From: Cololabis saira
Lineage: Eukaryota > Chordata > Actinopteri > Beloniformes > Belonidae
NCBI RefSeq assembly: GCF_033807715.1
Contig: NC_084609.1
Coordinates: 33,740,350-33,804,349 of the forward strand
Direction of reading: 5' to 3'
DNA length: 64,000 nucleotides
Shown here: positions 46,350-58,379 of the stretch, piece by piece
Numbering within the stretch: the stretch's first letter is position 1
How the letters are laid out: every line of letters starts with the position of its first letter
Notes under the pieces: generated by a model
Seen by the model: only the letters and a program-made list of their open reading frames with translations
What the model was told of the DNA's origin: nothing
Databases searched by the model: none
Position numbers and translations under genes: made by a program

Positions 46350-46788
46350 TGTCACAGTTTTGAGTTTGTCACAGTTTTGAGTTTTTCATGGTTTTGAGTT
46401 TTTCACAGTTTTGAGTTTTTCACAGTTTTGAGTTTGTCATGGTTTTGAGTTGGTCACGGTTTTGTTTTTTTTCACAGTTTTGGTTATTTATGTTCCCTTT
46501 TTATTTGAAAAACCCGGGGTCCTTGTGTTTAAGTTATGTTTTGACTTCCCCTCCCATCTGCTCTGATCCTGTGCACCTGTGTCTTGTCAAGCCTTTTGTG
46601 TGTATCTTGTGGGGTCTTGCTGGTCCGTACTGTTCCTCTGTGTGACACGAGAGCTTGATCTGCCACGTGTGACGTCATGTTTTGGGGATTTTTGTAGATC
46701 CTGCTCAGTAGTGCTTTTTTTTAAAGTTAATAAATTACTGTTTTTTGGAACTCCTGCATCTGAGTTCAACTCAACCACAACCTTGACA
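46350..46788 (+). mobile_element. Solo LTR
   Basis: It begins TGTCACAGTTTTGAG and ends AACCTTGACA, with the exact 5-bp duplication GGCAT at 46345-46349 and 46789-46793. Near the 3' end it has CCTGCTCAGTAGTGCTTTTT followed by TTAATAAATTACTG, the same arrangement as the LTR at 15725-16045. The first 135 bp consist of a 17-18 bp unit (GTCACAGTTTTGAGTTT) repeated about eight times. No internal region remains, so this is the product of LTR-LTR recombination. Confidence 0.9.
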
Positions 46789-46793
46789 GGCAT

Positions 46794-47335
46794 AATATTT
46801 TGACCAGTTAGCAATACATCACAATCTTTGATTTTCAGTATCTCAAAACTACTCTTTATTTATCAACTTAGATTCTCAGCAACAAAGAACCATCGGGCAA
46901 ATTCAGCAAATAATATAGGAATCATTATTGTTAATGAGCTAGATGGTCGAGACATGCAGTATTTGGATTATGCTCTTTTTCATAAGAAGGAAAGGTCCAT
47001 GTGTGAAAGATAGTGGAAACATCGTCTTCGACGAAAGCTTCTGAAATTGATTCATTCTTCTACATGTATGGCCTTGAAATGGAAAATATTGTTGTGCAGT
47101 TTTATAAAATGAGACTGTTCTCATTTCCTTTTTCTTTTGTTGCAGCAGAAGAAAATAGATAAAAGAAAACCTTTCAGCTAACTATGACACAAACAATAAA
47201 GGATTTATTATGCAAGTCATTTTAAAGTCTTCACTCATTAATGCTTTTTTATTTGAAGTGTTATTTATTGAAATAAACACTTCCAATCTTGTATTTAACA
47301 ATTAATAATAAAAATTAAGGAAGATGAATGTCCCT
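46794..47335 (+). other. mpped1 intron 4, no feature seen
   Basis: Unique AT-rich sequence. Small frames without domains. Confidence 0.5.
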
Positions 47336-47645
47336 CCACCCTTGTGCACGTTCAGGCTGCAGTGGAAGCTTGTATGACTAGCATGTAGATTCTTCAGGCC
47401 TGGACATTTAGAGGATGACACCACCCACGACTTTCTGTATCAAACCATTCAAAAGTTATGGCAGAAAATAGGATCTATCACATATCGACCAATCAGAAGA
47501 AGGGGCAGGGCTAATTTGCACCAATTAGGGTGAAGGGCTCAAAACCGAGTCCGATGACACCACCCACGAGTCTTTATGTCAAACCATTCAAAAGTTATGC
47601 CAGAAAATAGGGACTCTATCTATCAAATATGGACCAATCAGAAGA
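47336..47645 (-). mobile_element. GGGCCCGAGCAC-family element, 3'-end fragment (copy 5)
   Basis: TTGTGCACGTTCAGGCTGCA, then CTTCAGGCCTGGACATTTAG is the reverse complement of 24215-24285 in copy 2, followed by the GATGACACCACCCACGA and CAAAAGTTATGCCAGAAAAT blocks. The 5' half is missing. Confidence 0.8.
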
Positions 47646-49085
47646 TTCGCATCATGGATGTGCAGCGTGATGTCTCTCTGGGGAATGTTTCCAGTTCCTT
47701 GATGAATCTCTGCCACAAAGAATTAAAGCCAATTTGAAGGAAAAAGGGGGTCCAACCCGTCCCATCCTTTTTATTTTATTTTCCAGGCAACAGCTCATGT
47801 TTAAACTTTGGCATGTTTCTTATTTGACTTTGGGCTTACTAATAAATACTTTGAATGGCTGAAATTTTAGGGACAGCCATAACGAATTTTAAGTGACTAG
47901 GGTTTGAAACTTGATTCCAGATCCTAGTACGCTCTTTTGTGGGTCAAGTTATTGGTATATTGGTTAATAAAAATGATTGGTTCTTACTTAATTAATTGGA
48001 AGTTTGAATGGATGTAGACTCAACCTGTGAGGGCAAGAAAAAACAGGCAATTGGGTAGAAGTCAAGAGCAATGGAAATATATATATAACAATAATATATC
48101 TTTTTTCAAATGTCTGCAGTGAGGTTTCTGAGGAGCTGAATGTAGGCAGGGATGACAGACAGTTTGTTCACAGACACACAAAGAGATGGGGACAAACTAG
48201 CCCATTTGTTGATGGGGGATTTGAGCAAAGTGACAGGGGAGAGAGAGCCAAAGACCCCGTCTTCTTTAAATGAAAACTGCAGAAATGTATCACTCCCCAC
48301 TGCTCCGCATGGAATAATTAAGGACGGAGATGCAAAAGACTCCTTAATTAGATTTTTTAATTATTGAGGATTCACTTCTCCTTCTATAGTGGTTCAATTA
48401 AGAAAGCTCATCAAAAACTAAAGAGATTAAAAGAGACCGTCCCCCCTTGTCCCTTTTGTCTCATCTCCCTCCCTTTCCTCCTACATTTCATATGCTTCTG
48501 CTCTCTCATTTGACAGAAATGGACTACCTACATTCTGTTTGATGGTTTGTCTATCCTGATAAGCAGGAAATGGAAAGGATTCTTGCTGACTTTAATTAAC
48601 TTTGTTGTTTTCATGGCTATTGTAAAAGTAAAGGAAAAAAGAGGATGGGTGGAAGAGGAGAGAAAAAAAAGGATGGCTTGAATGGCTTTTTCTTTAGTGA
48701 TAATGAGTCTGATGATAGTGGTGATGGCATCAACCCAGAGTTGCTTTTCCTCCACCTGTTTTTAGAGTTTGCTTTGTTCTGTCTCTGATGAGTATAGACT
48801 TCAAACAGGAATTTTTGAATAAAAAAAAGTCAGAAAAACTACTGTATACAAACGGTGATGAATATTCTAGACCAATGAATCCACTTCTTGTTAGTTTTAT
48901 ACCTTATGTTCAAGGGGGGAAAGGGGGGGTCACATACCACCTTGTACCTTGTGACTTAAATTTATATAATATTTATTGGGCTTCATTTTTTTCACATCAG
49001 ATTTGGTAGAGTTGCAGCATAGATTTTCTATAAGAAGATGAATCTTTGTTGGAAGGCTATTAAAACATATTTTATGGAAAGCATT
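47646..49085 (+). other. mpped1 intron 4, unique sequence
   Basis: No repeat family recognised. The segment 48240-48440 is listed separately as a candidate regulatory element. Confidence 0.5.
48240..48440. promoter_or_regulatory. Candidate conserved noncoding element with TAATTA motifs
   Basis: A perfect 10-bp inverted repeat, TAATTAAGGA (48315-48324) and TCCTTAATTA (48341-48350), flanks GATGCAAAAG, an octamer-like site. TTTTTAATTATTGAGG and GGTTCAATTAAG follow. The clustering of homeodomain-type cores in otherwise repeat-free intron sequence is suggestive only. No conservation data are available to me. Confidence 0.25.
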
Positions 49086-49093
49086 GTCTACAG

Positions 49094-49607
49094 CAGGGGT
49101 TGGCAACCCGCGGCTCTAGAGCCGCATGCGGCTCTTTAGCGCCGCCCTAGTGGCTCCTGGAGCTTTTTCAAAAATGTTTGACCATTTTTTTCTTTTTTTT
49201 CTTTTTTTCTCCTTTTTTTCCATTCTTCTTTTTTATTCCTTTTCTCAACATTTCGACTTTTTTCTCGACATTTTGTCTTTTTTCTCGAAATTTTGACTTT
49301 TTTCTCGAAATTTTGACTTTTTTCTCGACATTTCGACTTTTTTTCTCGACATTTCGACTTTTTTCTTGACATTTTGACTTTTTTTCTCGACATTTCAACT
49401 TTTTTCTCAACATTTGGACTTTTTTCTCGAAGTGCATAATGAAAGAAACAATCCCCCAGTTCTAACTAATATAGAAACATGCAGCATGTGTTGCCTTCAT
49501 TCTAAAGCTGATAGAAGACTTTTCATTTTTTGCGGCTCCAGACATATTCGTTTTTTGTGTTTTTGGTCCAATATGGCTCTTTCAACATTTTGGGTTGCCG
49601 ACCCCTG
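49094..49607. mobile_element. hAT element with (GTCGAAATGTCGAG)-like core, copy 2
   Basis: Ends CAGGGGTTGGCAACC and GGGTTGCCGACCCCTG, with exact duplication GTCTACAG at 49086-49093 and 49608-49615. It is inverted relative to the copy at 3281-3823 and shares GAGCCGCATGCGGCTC and CTAGTGGCTCCTGGAGC. The core holds about nine repeats of TTTTTTCTCGACATTTCGAC. Confidence 0.93.
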
Positions 49608-49615
49608 GTCTACAG

Positions 49616-50079
49616 TAATGTTATATCTGTACAGTTGTTAGTGAATGGATTCAAAATATTGCTGTGTTACTTTACAAGTGACATAAAATGAAAAAAAAAA
49701 CAAGAATTTGGTTTTGATTTTCTTTGTTTCTGGTCTCTTGAGTCAGAAAATACAGAATTTAGTGAGCAATTCAGATTTGCATGGCATTATCACATCAGAG
49801 AAACAGACTTAAGTTGGATATTTCTGAAAGTAATATTCACTCTGTGACCATAGTTATAGCCTGTATCAGCGAACCCCAGATAGCTGCCCTCAGCGGCCAT
49901 GCCTGCCGGAGCACAAACCCTAACACCAACAGTAAATATGAAAAAAAAGGTCGGCCAGAAAAATGTTCAGTTTAATTCAGAATGGACTGATTTATTTCGT
50001 TTTATTTTGTTGGACCACACAAACTAAACCGACATACCTGATTTACACACAGACGGTGACTGTGTCTGCAAACTGTTAG
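49616..50079 (+). other. mpped1 intron 4, no feature seen
   Basis: Unique sequence between a hAT element and a transposase fossil, of which it may be part. Confidence 0.4.
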
Positions 50080-50650
50080 CAGCACTTCGGTGCTATGCAT
50101 CATTTTAATGTCAACTACCCTGCAATCTGTGCAAAAAGAAGAAAGCAACCAGGTTTACGTCATACAAATACTCTATTTCTGCTATCTACAAATCACATAC
50201 AAGAGAACACAAAGGCTGCATCGCTTCTTTTTCTTGGACCCTTGCCAAAGCAAAGAAGCCATTCGTGGATGCGGAGCTGATTAAAAAATGTGCAATTGAC
50301 ATGGTTATGGAATTTTAAAATCATGATGATAAAAGCAAGAAAACAGCTGTGTAGCTGTTAAAGCAGGTACCGTAATTTTGTTAGCCAACACAACAACAAG
50401 AAGAGTAGCTTTAATTTAACTGGGAACTGTTTTACCAGCTTCATCACAGATTTGAAGACATCAAAAGCCCTGTCACTGGCAATTGATACGTTGTGTGATC
50501 AAACTGATATGGAACAACGGGCTACTTTAGTGAGATTTTTTGATGGAAATATATCTTCCTCTGTCTGGGTGCACAAACGGAGAAGTCATTTTCAACGTCT
50601 AGCAATAGTTTTTGGGGAAAAAAAAGATTCTCAAAATAAACAAGGGGATT
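50080..50650 (+). pseudogene. Fossil hAT (ZBED/GTF2IRD2-like) transposase fragment
   Basis: The + strand reads AKKPFVDAELIKKCAIDMVM near 50239-50312 and, after shifts and stops, LKTSKALSLAIDTLCDQTDM then RFFDGN near 50449-50550. These resemble the linker and the first catalytic-Asp region (ALDESTD in the family) of domesticated-type hAT transposases. The expected acidic pair is altered (IDTLCD), and several stops interrupt the region, so it is dead. The match is by memory of family motifs and is moderate. Confidence 0.45.
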
Positions 50651-51390
50651 AAGTAGCCAAACATGTTAAATTCAATGTTTAACTTACTGCCCCACTGTTG
50701 TTGCTGGAAGCCATGTTGATCTGACTGGAATACACATGCATGTAGCGCGGTTTGAATGGCTTAATGCAGTGTTTCCCAGCCCTGGACCTCGAGGCACGCT
50801 GTCCTGCGTGTTTTAGAAGCTACCCTGCTTTCAGCATACCTGATTCTAACTAAAGCCCCGTTTCCACATAGCAAAAACGGTGGCGTTTTCATGCGTTTCC
50901 GGTAGGGCTGTCAAACGATTAATTTTTTTAATCGCGATTAATCGCAGAATTTCAAAAGTTAATCGCGATTAATCGCATTTTGAATTGCATGTTTAAAATT
51001 CTGTTATTTCGCATTTCAAGGCAGTTTTAAGCCCATAATGTAAATCATTTCTTACCATTGTGTCTTAATTGGGAATCAAATGAACACAAAGAAAGAATTT
51101 CCTTTTTGACCTTTTGTATTTTCTTTCAAAAAAGTGCCATGTAGACCAACTTAAAACACTGTCTACTTCAAATACAGTTTTTCAAATTAAACAAAGTGCC
51201 ATATAGACAGGGCTGCACATAATTATTTTGTCATGGTGCTCAGAGGAGCCCCTGGATATATGACTTGGGCCTCCAAAAACGCGGTGACCCGTCTCGCCGG
51301 ATCAATAAAAGAGGGATGCAGGAATAAGTTATAGGCAAAACGATATTTATTCACTTATAAAGATGAATGGCTCAATATGGTCCTTTACAA

Positions 51391-51540
51391 AGTTAATTTA
51401 TTTCAATAATTCAACTAGAATATGGTGTAACAGTTAATTTATTTCAATAATTCAACTAGAATATGGTGTAAAAGTTAATTTATTTCAATAGTTCAACTAG
51501 AATATGGTGTAAAAGTTAATCTATTTCAATAATTCAACTT
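51391..51540. repeat. Four-copy tandem repeat of about 42 bp
   Basis: AGTTAATTTATTTCAATAAT, TCAACTAGAATATGGTGTAA repeats with few changes, the last copy degenerate. Confidence 0.9.
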
Positions 51541-51747
51541 AAAAGGTGAAACTATTATATTACCTAGTCTTATTACATTCAAAGCAAGATATGTTGAACC
51601 TTTATTTGTTATAATTTTGATGATGGAATTGTTTATTGATTTCAAAAAATATTCTCTAATTTATTTTTTATTTGGGGTTTTCATAAACTTTGAGCAATAA
51701 TCAGAGCAGCGTCTTGCAGGTAACTGCTGCACGCAGTGACGGACGCT

Positions 51748-51840
51748 GGCTGATTTATGGTTCCGCGTTGCACCAACGCAGAGCTTACGGGGTAGGATAC
51801 GCGGGAGCGCGAACGTACGGTGCGCGTCGCCGCGTAACAT
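51748..51840. repeat. TACGGCGTAG palindromic element, copy 3 (left arm intact)
   Basis: GCTGATTTATGGTTCCGCGT, TGCACCAACGCAGAGC is followed by TTACGGGGTAGGATACGC and GTACGGTGCGCGTCGCCGCG. The right arm is largely missing. Fourth layer of the nest. Confidence 0.8.
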
Positions 51841-52548
51841 CATGCAGCCACTTCTCGGCGAACACACGTTTTCTGTTTCTATCCACGGGTAGTGGTTCAG
51901 TTTGGCGTCTCTTTGTAGTTGGTGGTGGTGGAAGTTTACTTTAGGAAACAGCAAACGTGGCGCTACCATGGATGTATTATAGAACGGGCGCTACAGAGGA
52001 GTCTTCTTCTTCTTGAGGTTTATTGGCGGTTGGCATCCAGTTTTTTCCGGTGCATTACCGCCCTCTTCTGGATCATTACAGAAGAGTCAACTACGGGTGA
52101 GTAGAAGGGACAAAAAGGTTTGCGATTAAAATGCGATTAAAAAAAAATAACGCATTATGGATTGCATTAATCTAATCGCGATTAACGCGTTAACGCTGAC
52201 AGCCCTAGTTTCCGGCTGTTCGTTTACACGAAAACGGAGCTCAAAGTCACCAAAAACGATAATTTCTGAAAACTCCGGCCAAAGTGGAGATTTTCAAAAA
52301 CTCCGTTTTCACGTTTGCTTGTAAACAGAGGGAAATGGACATTTAGGCTTCAGAACGTCACATTATGCGACAGAAACGTCACCAGCGTCATGAGTGCGAC
52401 CTGTGTTTACAAGTTGTTTGGCCAGCGTCAATATTTTCTTGTATTTTACCTGTTTTATATTCTAAAGTCACACTTAAAAGTAACTCCACTTCTCTGTCAC
52501 TCCAAACCAAAGACTCTCGTTCATCTTGGAAGTAACTGGCAGTCAAGG

Positions 52549-52661
52549 CTGATTTATGGTTCCGCGTTACACCAACGCAGAGCCTACGGCATAGGGTACG
52601 AGGCGACACGCACCGTACGTAGGCTACGCCGTCGATTTAACGCGGAACCATAAATCAGGCT
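52549..52661. repeat. TACGGCGTAG palindromic element, copy 4 (complete)
   Basis: GGCTGATTTATGGTTCCGCG at the left is mirrored by CGCGGAACCATAAATCAGGC at the right, making a nearly perfect 113-bp palindrome. The centre is ACGCAGAGCCTACGGCATAG with CGTAGGCTACGCCGTCG. It is the best-preserved member in the window. Confidence 0.92.
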
Positions 52662-53041
52662 TCACACGTGTCATTTATTGTTTTTTTCCAGGATTCTGAT
52701 TGGCTAGCATGACTTTATCTTCTCGTTACACTGCCCCCTGTAGGTTTGGCTGCTCATAGCACCTTAAAAGCGTATTGATGCCGGTTTGTGTAAATGAAAA
52801 GATTTTGAAAACAATCTCGTGTAAACAATGGAATTTTTCAAAACGTAGAGGGGGAAATATCCGTTTTTGTAAATACCCGGCTATGTATAAACGTGGCCTA
52901 ATACTCCTCATTTGCTTATAACAAGGTCTGCACAACTCTCTTGATGCTACTTTTATCACGGTGTGCTGAAGCAGGGTAAGCATCTTAAACATGCAGGACA
53001 GTGTGACTCGAGGACCAGGGTGGGGAAACACTGGCTTCATG

Positions 53042-53586
53042 TGATTTGCTCATGACTAAATCGTCCCCCACTAGGGGTGCATTCTTATGATTGGCTGAAA
53101 CAGGGGAGTCTCAAAAATATTGCAGCAAAGTCCACAGACCACAAGCCGTTTGTAAATCCAGTTATATTTGTGTGTGCATCAGAAACACATTTGTGACTCT
53201 TGTCAGACACACCTGTGAGACATCCTGTTCATTTGTGAATATTGAGACTGTTTTAGCTTCATAGCCAAATGTATAAAATTGAAAAATTCACAAAACATTG
53301 AACACCAGTCCAGTGGAGCAAAAATTAGACTGAACAACAAGAGACATAGTAATTGATTATACATTTTTCATACTGACTCTGTCTTTTTCAACGGTTTCAC
53401 TACAGACGGCTTTGAAGCTACGAGTTAGGTTTCCAGTGGGTTGTTTGAAACCCACTGGGGGTTGGCATGCAAGGAATGGATGATAGGAGATGTTTGCACA
53501 CCCGTCACTGTGTGTTGAATGATAGAGCAGTGCTGTTCAAGGTCTCAAAATTACGTAGTGAATAAAACTTAGTTGTTTGATGACGA
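53042..53586 (+). other. mpped1 intron 4, no feature seen
   Basis: Unique-looking sequence. A local inverted pair, CCAGTGGGTTGTTTGAAACC and CCCACTGG, at 53430-53458 is short. Confidence 0.5.
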
Positions 53587-53846
53587 CCCAGATAGCATAA
53601 TGTAAGTGAATCAAGGTGGAAATAGGGTTAGGCAGAAACATTGAATCCATGTTGAAGCCTAGTCAGCGACAAACAGAATACATTGATTTAACATTCATTA
53701 GACATCGGCATAACATTGATTAGACATCGGCATTAGAATTGGATGTTTGTTTGATGGTTGATGCAACATCAATCGTCGACCATAACCAAAAATCTACCTT
53801 TTTGACCATAATCAACATTGAATTAACATATTTTTCTATCTGGGCA
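53587..53846. mobile_element. Short inverted-repeat element (MITE), low certainty
   Basis: ACCCAGATAGCATAATGTAA at the left resembles the reverse complement of TTTTTCTATCTGGGC at the right. AACATTGAAT and ACATTGATT motifs recur in between on both strands. Confidence 0.5.
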
Positions 53847-54877
<1,031 letters not shown>

Positions 54878-54879
54878 TT

Positions 54880-55599
54880 CTTGGGATTACACATATACTA
54901 TCTTCTGATTTTGCCAGCAATTACAACACTCATACTTGGGTCCTTTTCCTACACCCACAAACATCCTGTGGTTGGAGTTTTACTGGTGCATTTTTCAGGG
55001 CTCACAGTGAAAGTAAAGACATAAGTCTTTATCTCCCAACTGGTTTATAGTGGTTTTGCTCTAAAGCATATAAGAACACATACACAGCACATCTCTACAC
55101 AATACATTTCTCTTGACTCTACTGGGCCACTGTCCCTGTGTATTCATGTGAGAGGAAAACAAGCCAAATAGCTGAGTGACAGGTATAGGTTTGAATGGAG
55201 ACAGGGGGGACACTCTTAGCACTAACCAAATGTGTCCAAAGGCAATTCGCTCAGCAACTGTTGGTGCCACATGGTTTCACTCCTTGGATGGAGATCTCTT
55301 GGATTGTATCTAGACCCTACATCTTTCTAGATTTGGGTCTGATCTATCTGGTTACTTTTTTAGTGTTTCAATGATGAATTAAAAAAATGGTGTTGTTGTA
55401 TTTCTAAAATAAACAGTGAGTCCAAGTATTGCAAACTCAATGCAGCGATACTTTTTTTGTCATATGGTTATAAGGTGCGGATTGCCTTAATTGGTCAGAT
55501 TCTATCATGGACTAGAGGGCCTTGTGTGCTCATGAGAGACAACCTCCGAATGTGATGTCACCAGCCCAGCTAATGGGAAATGGAGATACAGTCGTATAG
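54880..55599 (+). other. mpped1 intron 4, no feature seen
   Basis: Unique-looking sequence up to the LINE fragment. Confidence 0.5.
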
Positions 55600-56941
55600 T
55601 ATAGTATATGACACCATCTGCTATGACACCATCAAGGGAGTGGAAGTTGAAAGAGTGGACTCCTACAGGTACCTGGGGGTACACACCAATAACCAACTGG
55701 ACTGGACTGACAACTCCGAGGCTCTTATCAGGAAGGGGCAGGGCAGGATGTTTTTCCTGAGAAGGCTGAGGTAGTGTAAACTTTAGTGTGTCAGAGTCGC
55801 TCCTGTGGTTTCTTGTGCTGGCCCCCCCTTCTCCTCCCTTTTCTCTCTTTTGTCCATGTTGCAGCATCCTTTGCCGGACACCGGAACCTGCAGGTGGTCG
55901 TGGGTGGCTTGTAGCTTGCATTACGGAGCACAAGTCTTTCCCCGACCCTGCACCCCAACCTGGGACTTGCTGATTGGGCCGGAGCTTCGGGAGCTGCGTG
56001 CTGGCCTGCGGTCCCCACCCCCGGTCATCCCGTTGCTGCTTCCACCTGCCTGCTGTGCTGTTGCCGTCCCTGACCCACCAGTCTGGCCCTCGGCAGGAGG
56101 GTCCCCCCTGATGAGCCTGGTCCTGCTCAAGGTTTCTTCCCTCCTAAAGGGGAGTTTTTCCTTGCCACTGTTTGGCTTAAGGTTTTTCTCCCACTAGGGG
56201 AGTTTTTACCTGCCATTGTTTATGTAATAACTGCTCGGGGGTCATGTTCTGGGTATGGGTCTCTGTAAAGCGTCTAGAGACAACTCTGTTGTATTAAACG
56301 CTATATAAATAAAATTTAATTGAAAAATTGAATTGAATTGAGGTCGTTTAATGTTTGTAACAGGCTACTGAGAATGTTTTACCAGTCAGTGGTCTCCAGT
56401 GTCCTGTTCTTCGCCGTGGCCTGCTGGGGAGGCAACATCTGTGCCTGGGACGCTACCAGGCTGAACAAGCTGGTGAAGAAGGCCAGCTCTGTGGTGGGGA
56501 CCGGGTTGGACAGCCTGGAGGTGCTGGCTGAAGAGAGGATGGGGAAAAAACTGGCGGCCATGCCCTCCCATCCACTGTACATCGAGCTGACGGGGATGAG
56601 GAGTAAATTCAGCGACAGTTTTGTCCTCCCCCGTCAGAGCACAGAGAGATTTGAAGAGTCATTTATTCCAGCTGCACTCCGACTCTATAACCAGGCCCTG
56701 CAGGCACAGGGAGACCTGGAGCTAGAGTTGTTAGGGTAACTGATTTGGGGCTTTTATCTGCACATGTTGTACTTTAACAAACTACCAGCAAATACCAGCA
56801 CTTCATATTTATTGGACCAGCAGTGTGTTTATTTTTATTATAGCATTGTCAACTCTGTTTTTCTTCCTCTTTTTAAATGTTATGTTTGACAACTGATTTT
56901 CCCCAGAGGGGACAATAAAGGTTTCAATCAATCAATCAATT
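55600..56941 (+). pseudogene. LINE reverse-transcriptase C-terminus (L2/Rex-like), split by a retroposon
   Basis: The + frame reads VEVERVDSYRYLGVHTNNQL, then GQGRMFFLRRLR to 55774. It resumes at 56345 with SFNVCNRLLRMFYQSVVSSV, LFFAVACWGGNI and ends PAALRLYNQAL then a stop near 56737. This is the thumb/C-terminal part typical of fish L2/CR1-clade LINEs. The 3' UTR closes with CCCCAGAGGGGACAATAAAG and an AATC-repeat tail (56927-56941). Apart from the insertion the reading frame is well kept. The 5' part (endonuclease and palm) is absent. Confidence 0.8.
55773..56338 (+). mobile_element. Short retroposon, copy 3, inserted in the LINE RT frame
   Basis: The LINE frame breaks between Arg codons at TGAGGT (55767-55772), which is duplicated at 56339-56344. 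The 566-bp insert ends with AATTGAATTGAATTG and contains CCTCCTAAAGGGGAGTTTTT and CCCACTAGGGGAG. It is the longest of three copies (others at 4258-4645 and 20885-21150), so its boundaries define the family here. Confidence 0.88.
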
Positions 56942-57228
56942 CCAAACAGCGATGTCGACATATAATCTGTGTTGTAAATCATCTCTGAAAGTTTTATTTG
57001 TCATAGCTTAGTTTTGAGCTATTAAAAAACACTTGAAAATCTCCATTCAACCAATTAAAAAACTAAGACAGATCACACAAAGACTACAGCAATCACCACA
57101 CTACACACACTGCACCCATCACTGTCACATCAGTAATGTTGGTCCTCTTTGTCACGATATGGAATTCAAATAATAACAACAGAGTCTGGCTACTGATTTC
57201 ACGCCTCTTGTTGTGGTGGAAGCACCGG

Positions 57229-57400
57229 GGGCCTCATGTACAAAGAGTGCGGTGCACAAAAACGTGCGTACGCCACTTTCTACGCTCACGGTCGGATGTT
57301 CAAAAAGTGATTTGAACGTGGAAAGTTGCGGTCCTTCACGCACACATCAAGTCTGGTGTATGCACTTTTCTGAGGTTTTGTCCATTGGCGACACGCACTG
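57229..57400. mobile_element. Left end of a GGGGCCTCAT-type DNA transposon
   Basis: GGGGGCCTCATGTACAAAGA, GTGCG and GTGCGTACGCCACTTTCTAC resemble the ends of the element at 44812-46116. The right end is not seen; later insertions may have replaced it. Confidence 0.55.
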
Positions 57401-57819
57401 GTGATGCAGTGAAGTCCAGAATATGAGGAAACTTAACGTCAACAATAAGCTCACGACCACACGTGAAGGACAAGGCAGTCCCCACATCACCAGATAAGTT
57501 ACACAAGTCTAGAACTTCAACAATCTCACAATTAACCAAATGAACATATAAAGGTAGCACAATGATGGAACCTGTCAATCCCAATGTCAGCCTTGGCTCT
57601 GTTAGAGGAACTTGCTGATGAAGGATCAGTAGCGAGTCCAGGATGAAGACTTGATGAAGACATCAGGATCCTTCTGGATCTCTGCCCTGAACTGGACCAG
57701 CTGCTCCGGTTCGGACCAACATGAACCTTTGAGCTGGAGCTGCTACAGGTCGGACATCTCAGTCGCCATGACGACCGTATGGGACGACTACTTGACACAA
57801 TTATGGACCGTCTAAGGTA

Positions 57820-58205
57820 CAACCGGTGACAGATTTTCCCCGCCCGGCCTCGGTTAAGGCGCTGCAGGAGTTTTTGGGTATGATTAAGTTTTATAACCGT
57901 TTCCTCGCTCGCGCCGCCCACCTCCTGCAGCCGCTTTATAGAGCCTTGCAAAAAAAGAAAGGCTGTGACCCAGTGGACTGGACACCTGACCTCATCAGTG
58001 CCTTTGAGGGTGCTAAGTCTGCCCTGGCCAATGCAGTCCTTTTAGCTCACCCTTCACCTTCAGTGCCCATTTCTTTGACGACCGACGCTTCGGACATAGC
58101 AGTAGGGGGAGTCGTAGAGCAACGGGTGGCAGGAGTTTGGCAACCTCTTGCATTTTTCAGCCGCAAACTACGTGACAGTGAGCGAAAGTATAGTGTCTTT
58201 GACTC
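57820..58205 (+). pseudogene. Ty3-type LTR retrotransposon pol fragment (RT thumb to RNase H start)
   Basis: The + frame from 57826 reads VTDFPRPASVKALQEFLGMI, then KFYNRFLARAAHLLQPLYRA, the connection after the RT palm, followed by LTTDASDIAVGGVVEQRV, where Asp in TDASD starts the RNase H fold, and LAFFSRKLRDSERKYSVFD. Similarity to Ty3 pol then ends, although the frame stays open to 58383. The RT catalytic box, protease and integrase are absent, as are LTRs. The match is by recognisable motifs; family within Ty3 is unresolved. Confidence 0.8.
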
Positions 58206-58379
58206 CTGTGGATGCAGCACTCCCAGTTACAGCAACTTTGTTCTTTATTTCTCACGTTTGCACCTCGATAATTACGTTGTGTCAGAAACTCAGAAAGTGT
58301 CTTTATTTCTGCAGCGAAGGAATCAGATTGTGATGCTTCATGTTTTAAATATAAGTTTATGTTGTTTACATTGTTATAC

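Larger units (their letters stand above)
50903..52207. mobile_element. Third-layer hAT element, 1.3 kb
   Basis: It starts TAGGGCTGTCAAACGATTAA and ends CGCTGACAGCCCTA. The exact 8-bp duplication GTTTCCGG is at 50895-50902 and 52208-52215. Subterminal TTAATCGCGATTAATCGCA repeats are diagnostic of this abundant fish family. No transposase. It contains a 4-copy tandem repeat and a TACGGCGTAG palindrome. Confidence 0.93.
50854..52898. mobile_element. Second-layer transposon with TAA duplication
   Basis: The left end AGCCCCGTTTCCACAT pairs with the right end ATGTATAAACGTGGCC. TAA lies on both sides (50851-50853 and 52899-52901), fitting a PIF/Harbinger-type 3-bp target. Its arms contain repeated GAAAACGGAG/ACGTTTTG and TTTACACGA motifs (52216-52330 and 52780-52890). 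It hosts the hAT at 50903-52207 and a palindrome at 52549-52661. Confidence 0.75.
50767..53033. mobile_element. hAT MITE, outer layer of a four-layer nest
   Basis: The left end CAGTGTTTCCCAGCCCTGGA and, on the minus strand from the right end, CAGTGTTTCCCCACCCTGGT are inverted repeats, continuing into CTCGAGG, TGTCCTGC and ACACG/ACATG. The flanks GCTTAATG (50759-50766) and GCTTCATG (53034-53041) form an 8-bp duplication with one mismatch. Only about 220 bp are its own; the rest is the insertion at 50854-52898. Confidence 0.88.

Noticed and set aside
57532..57951. A 139-codon minus-strand ORF
   Set aside because: Serine/arginine-rich shadow frame opposite the Ty3 pol fragment; no independent support.
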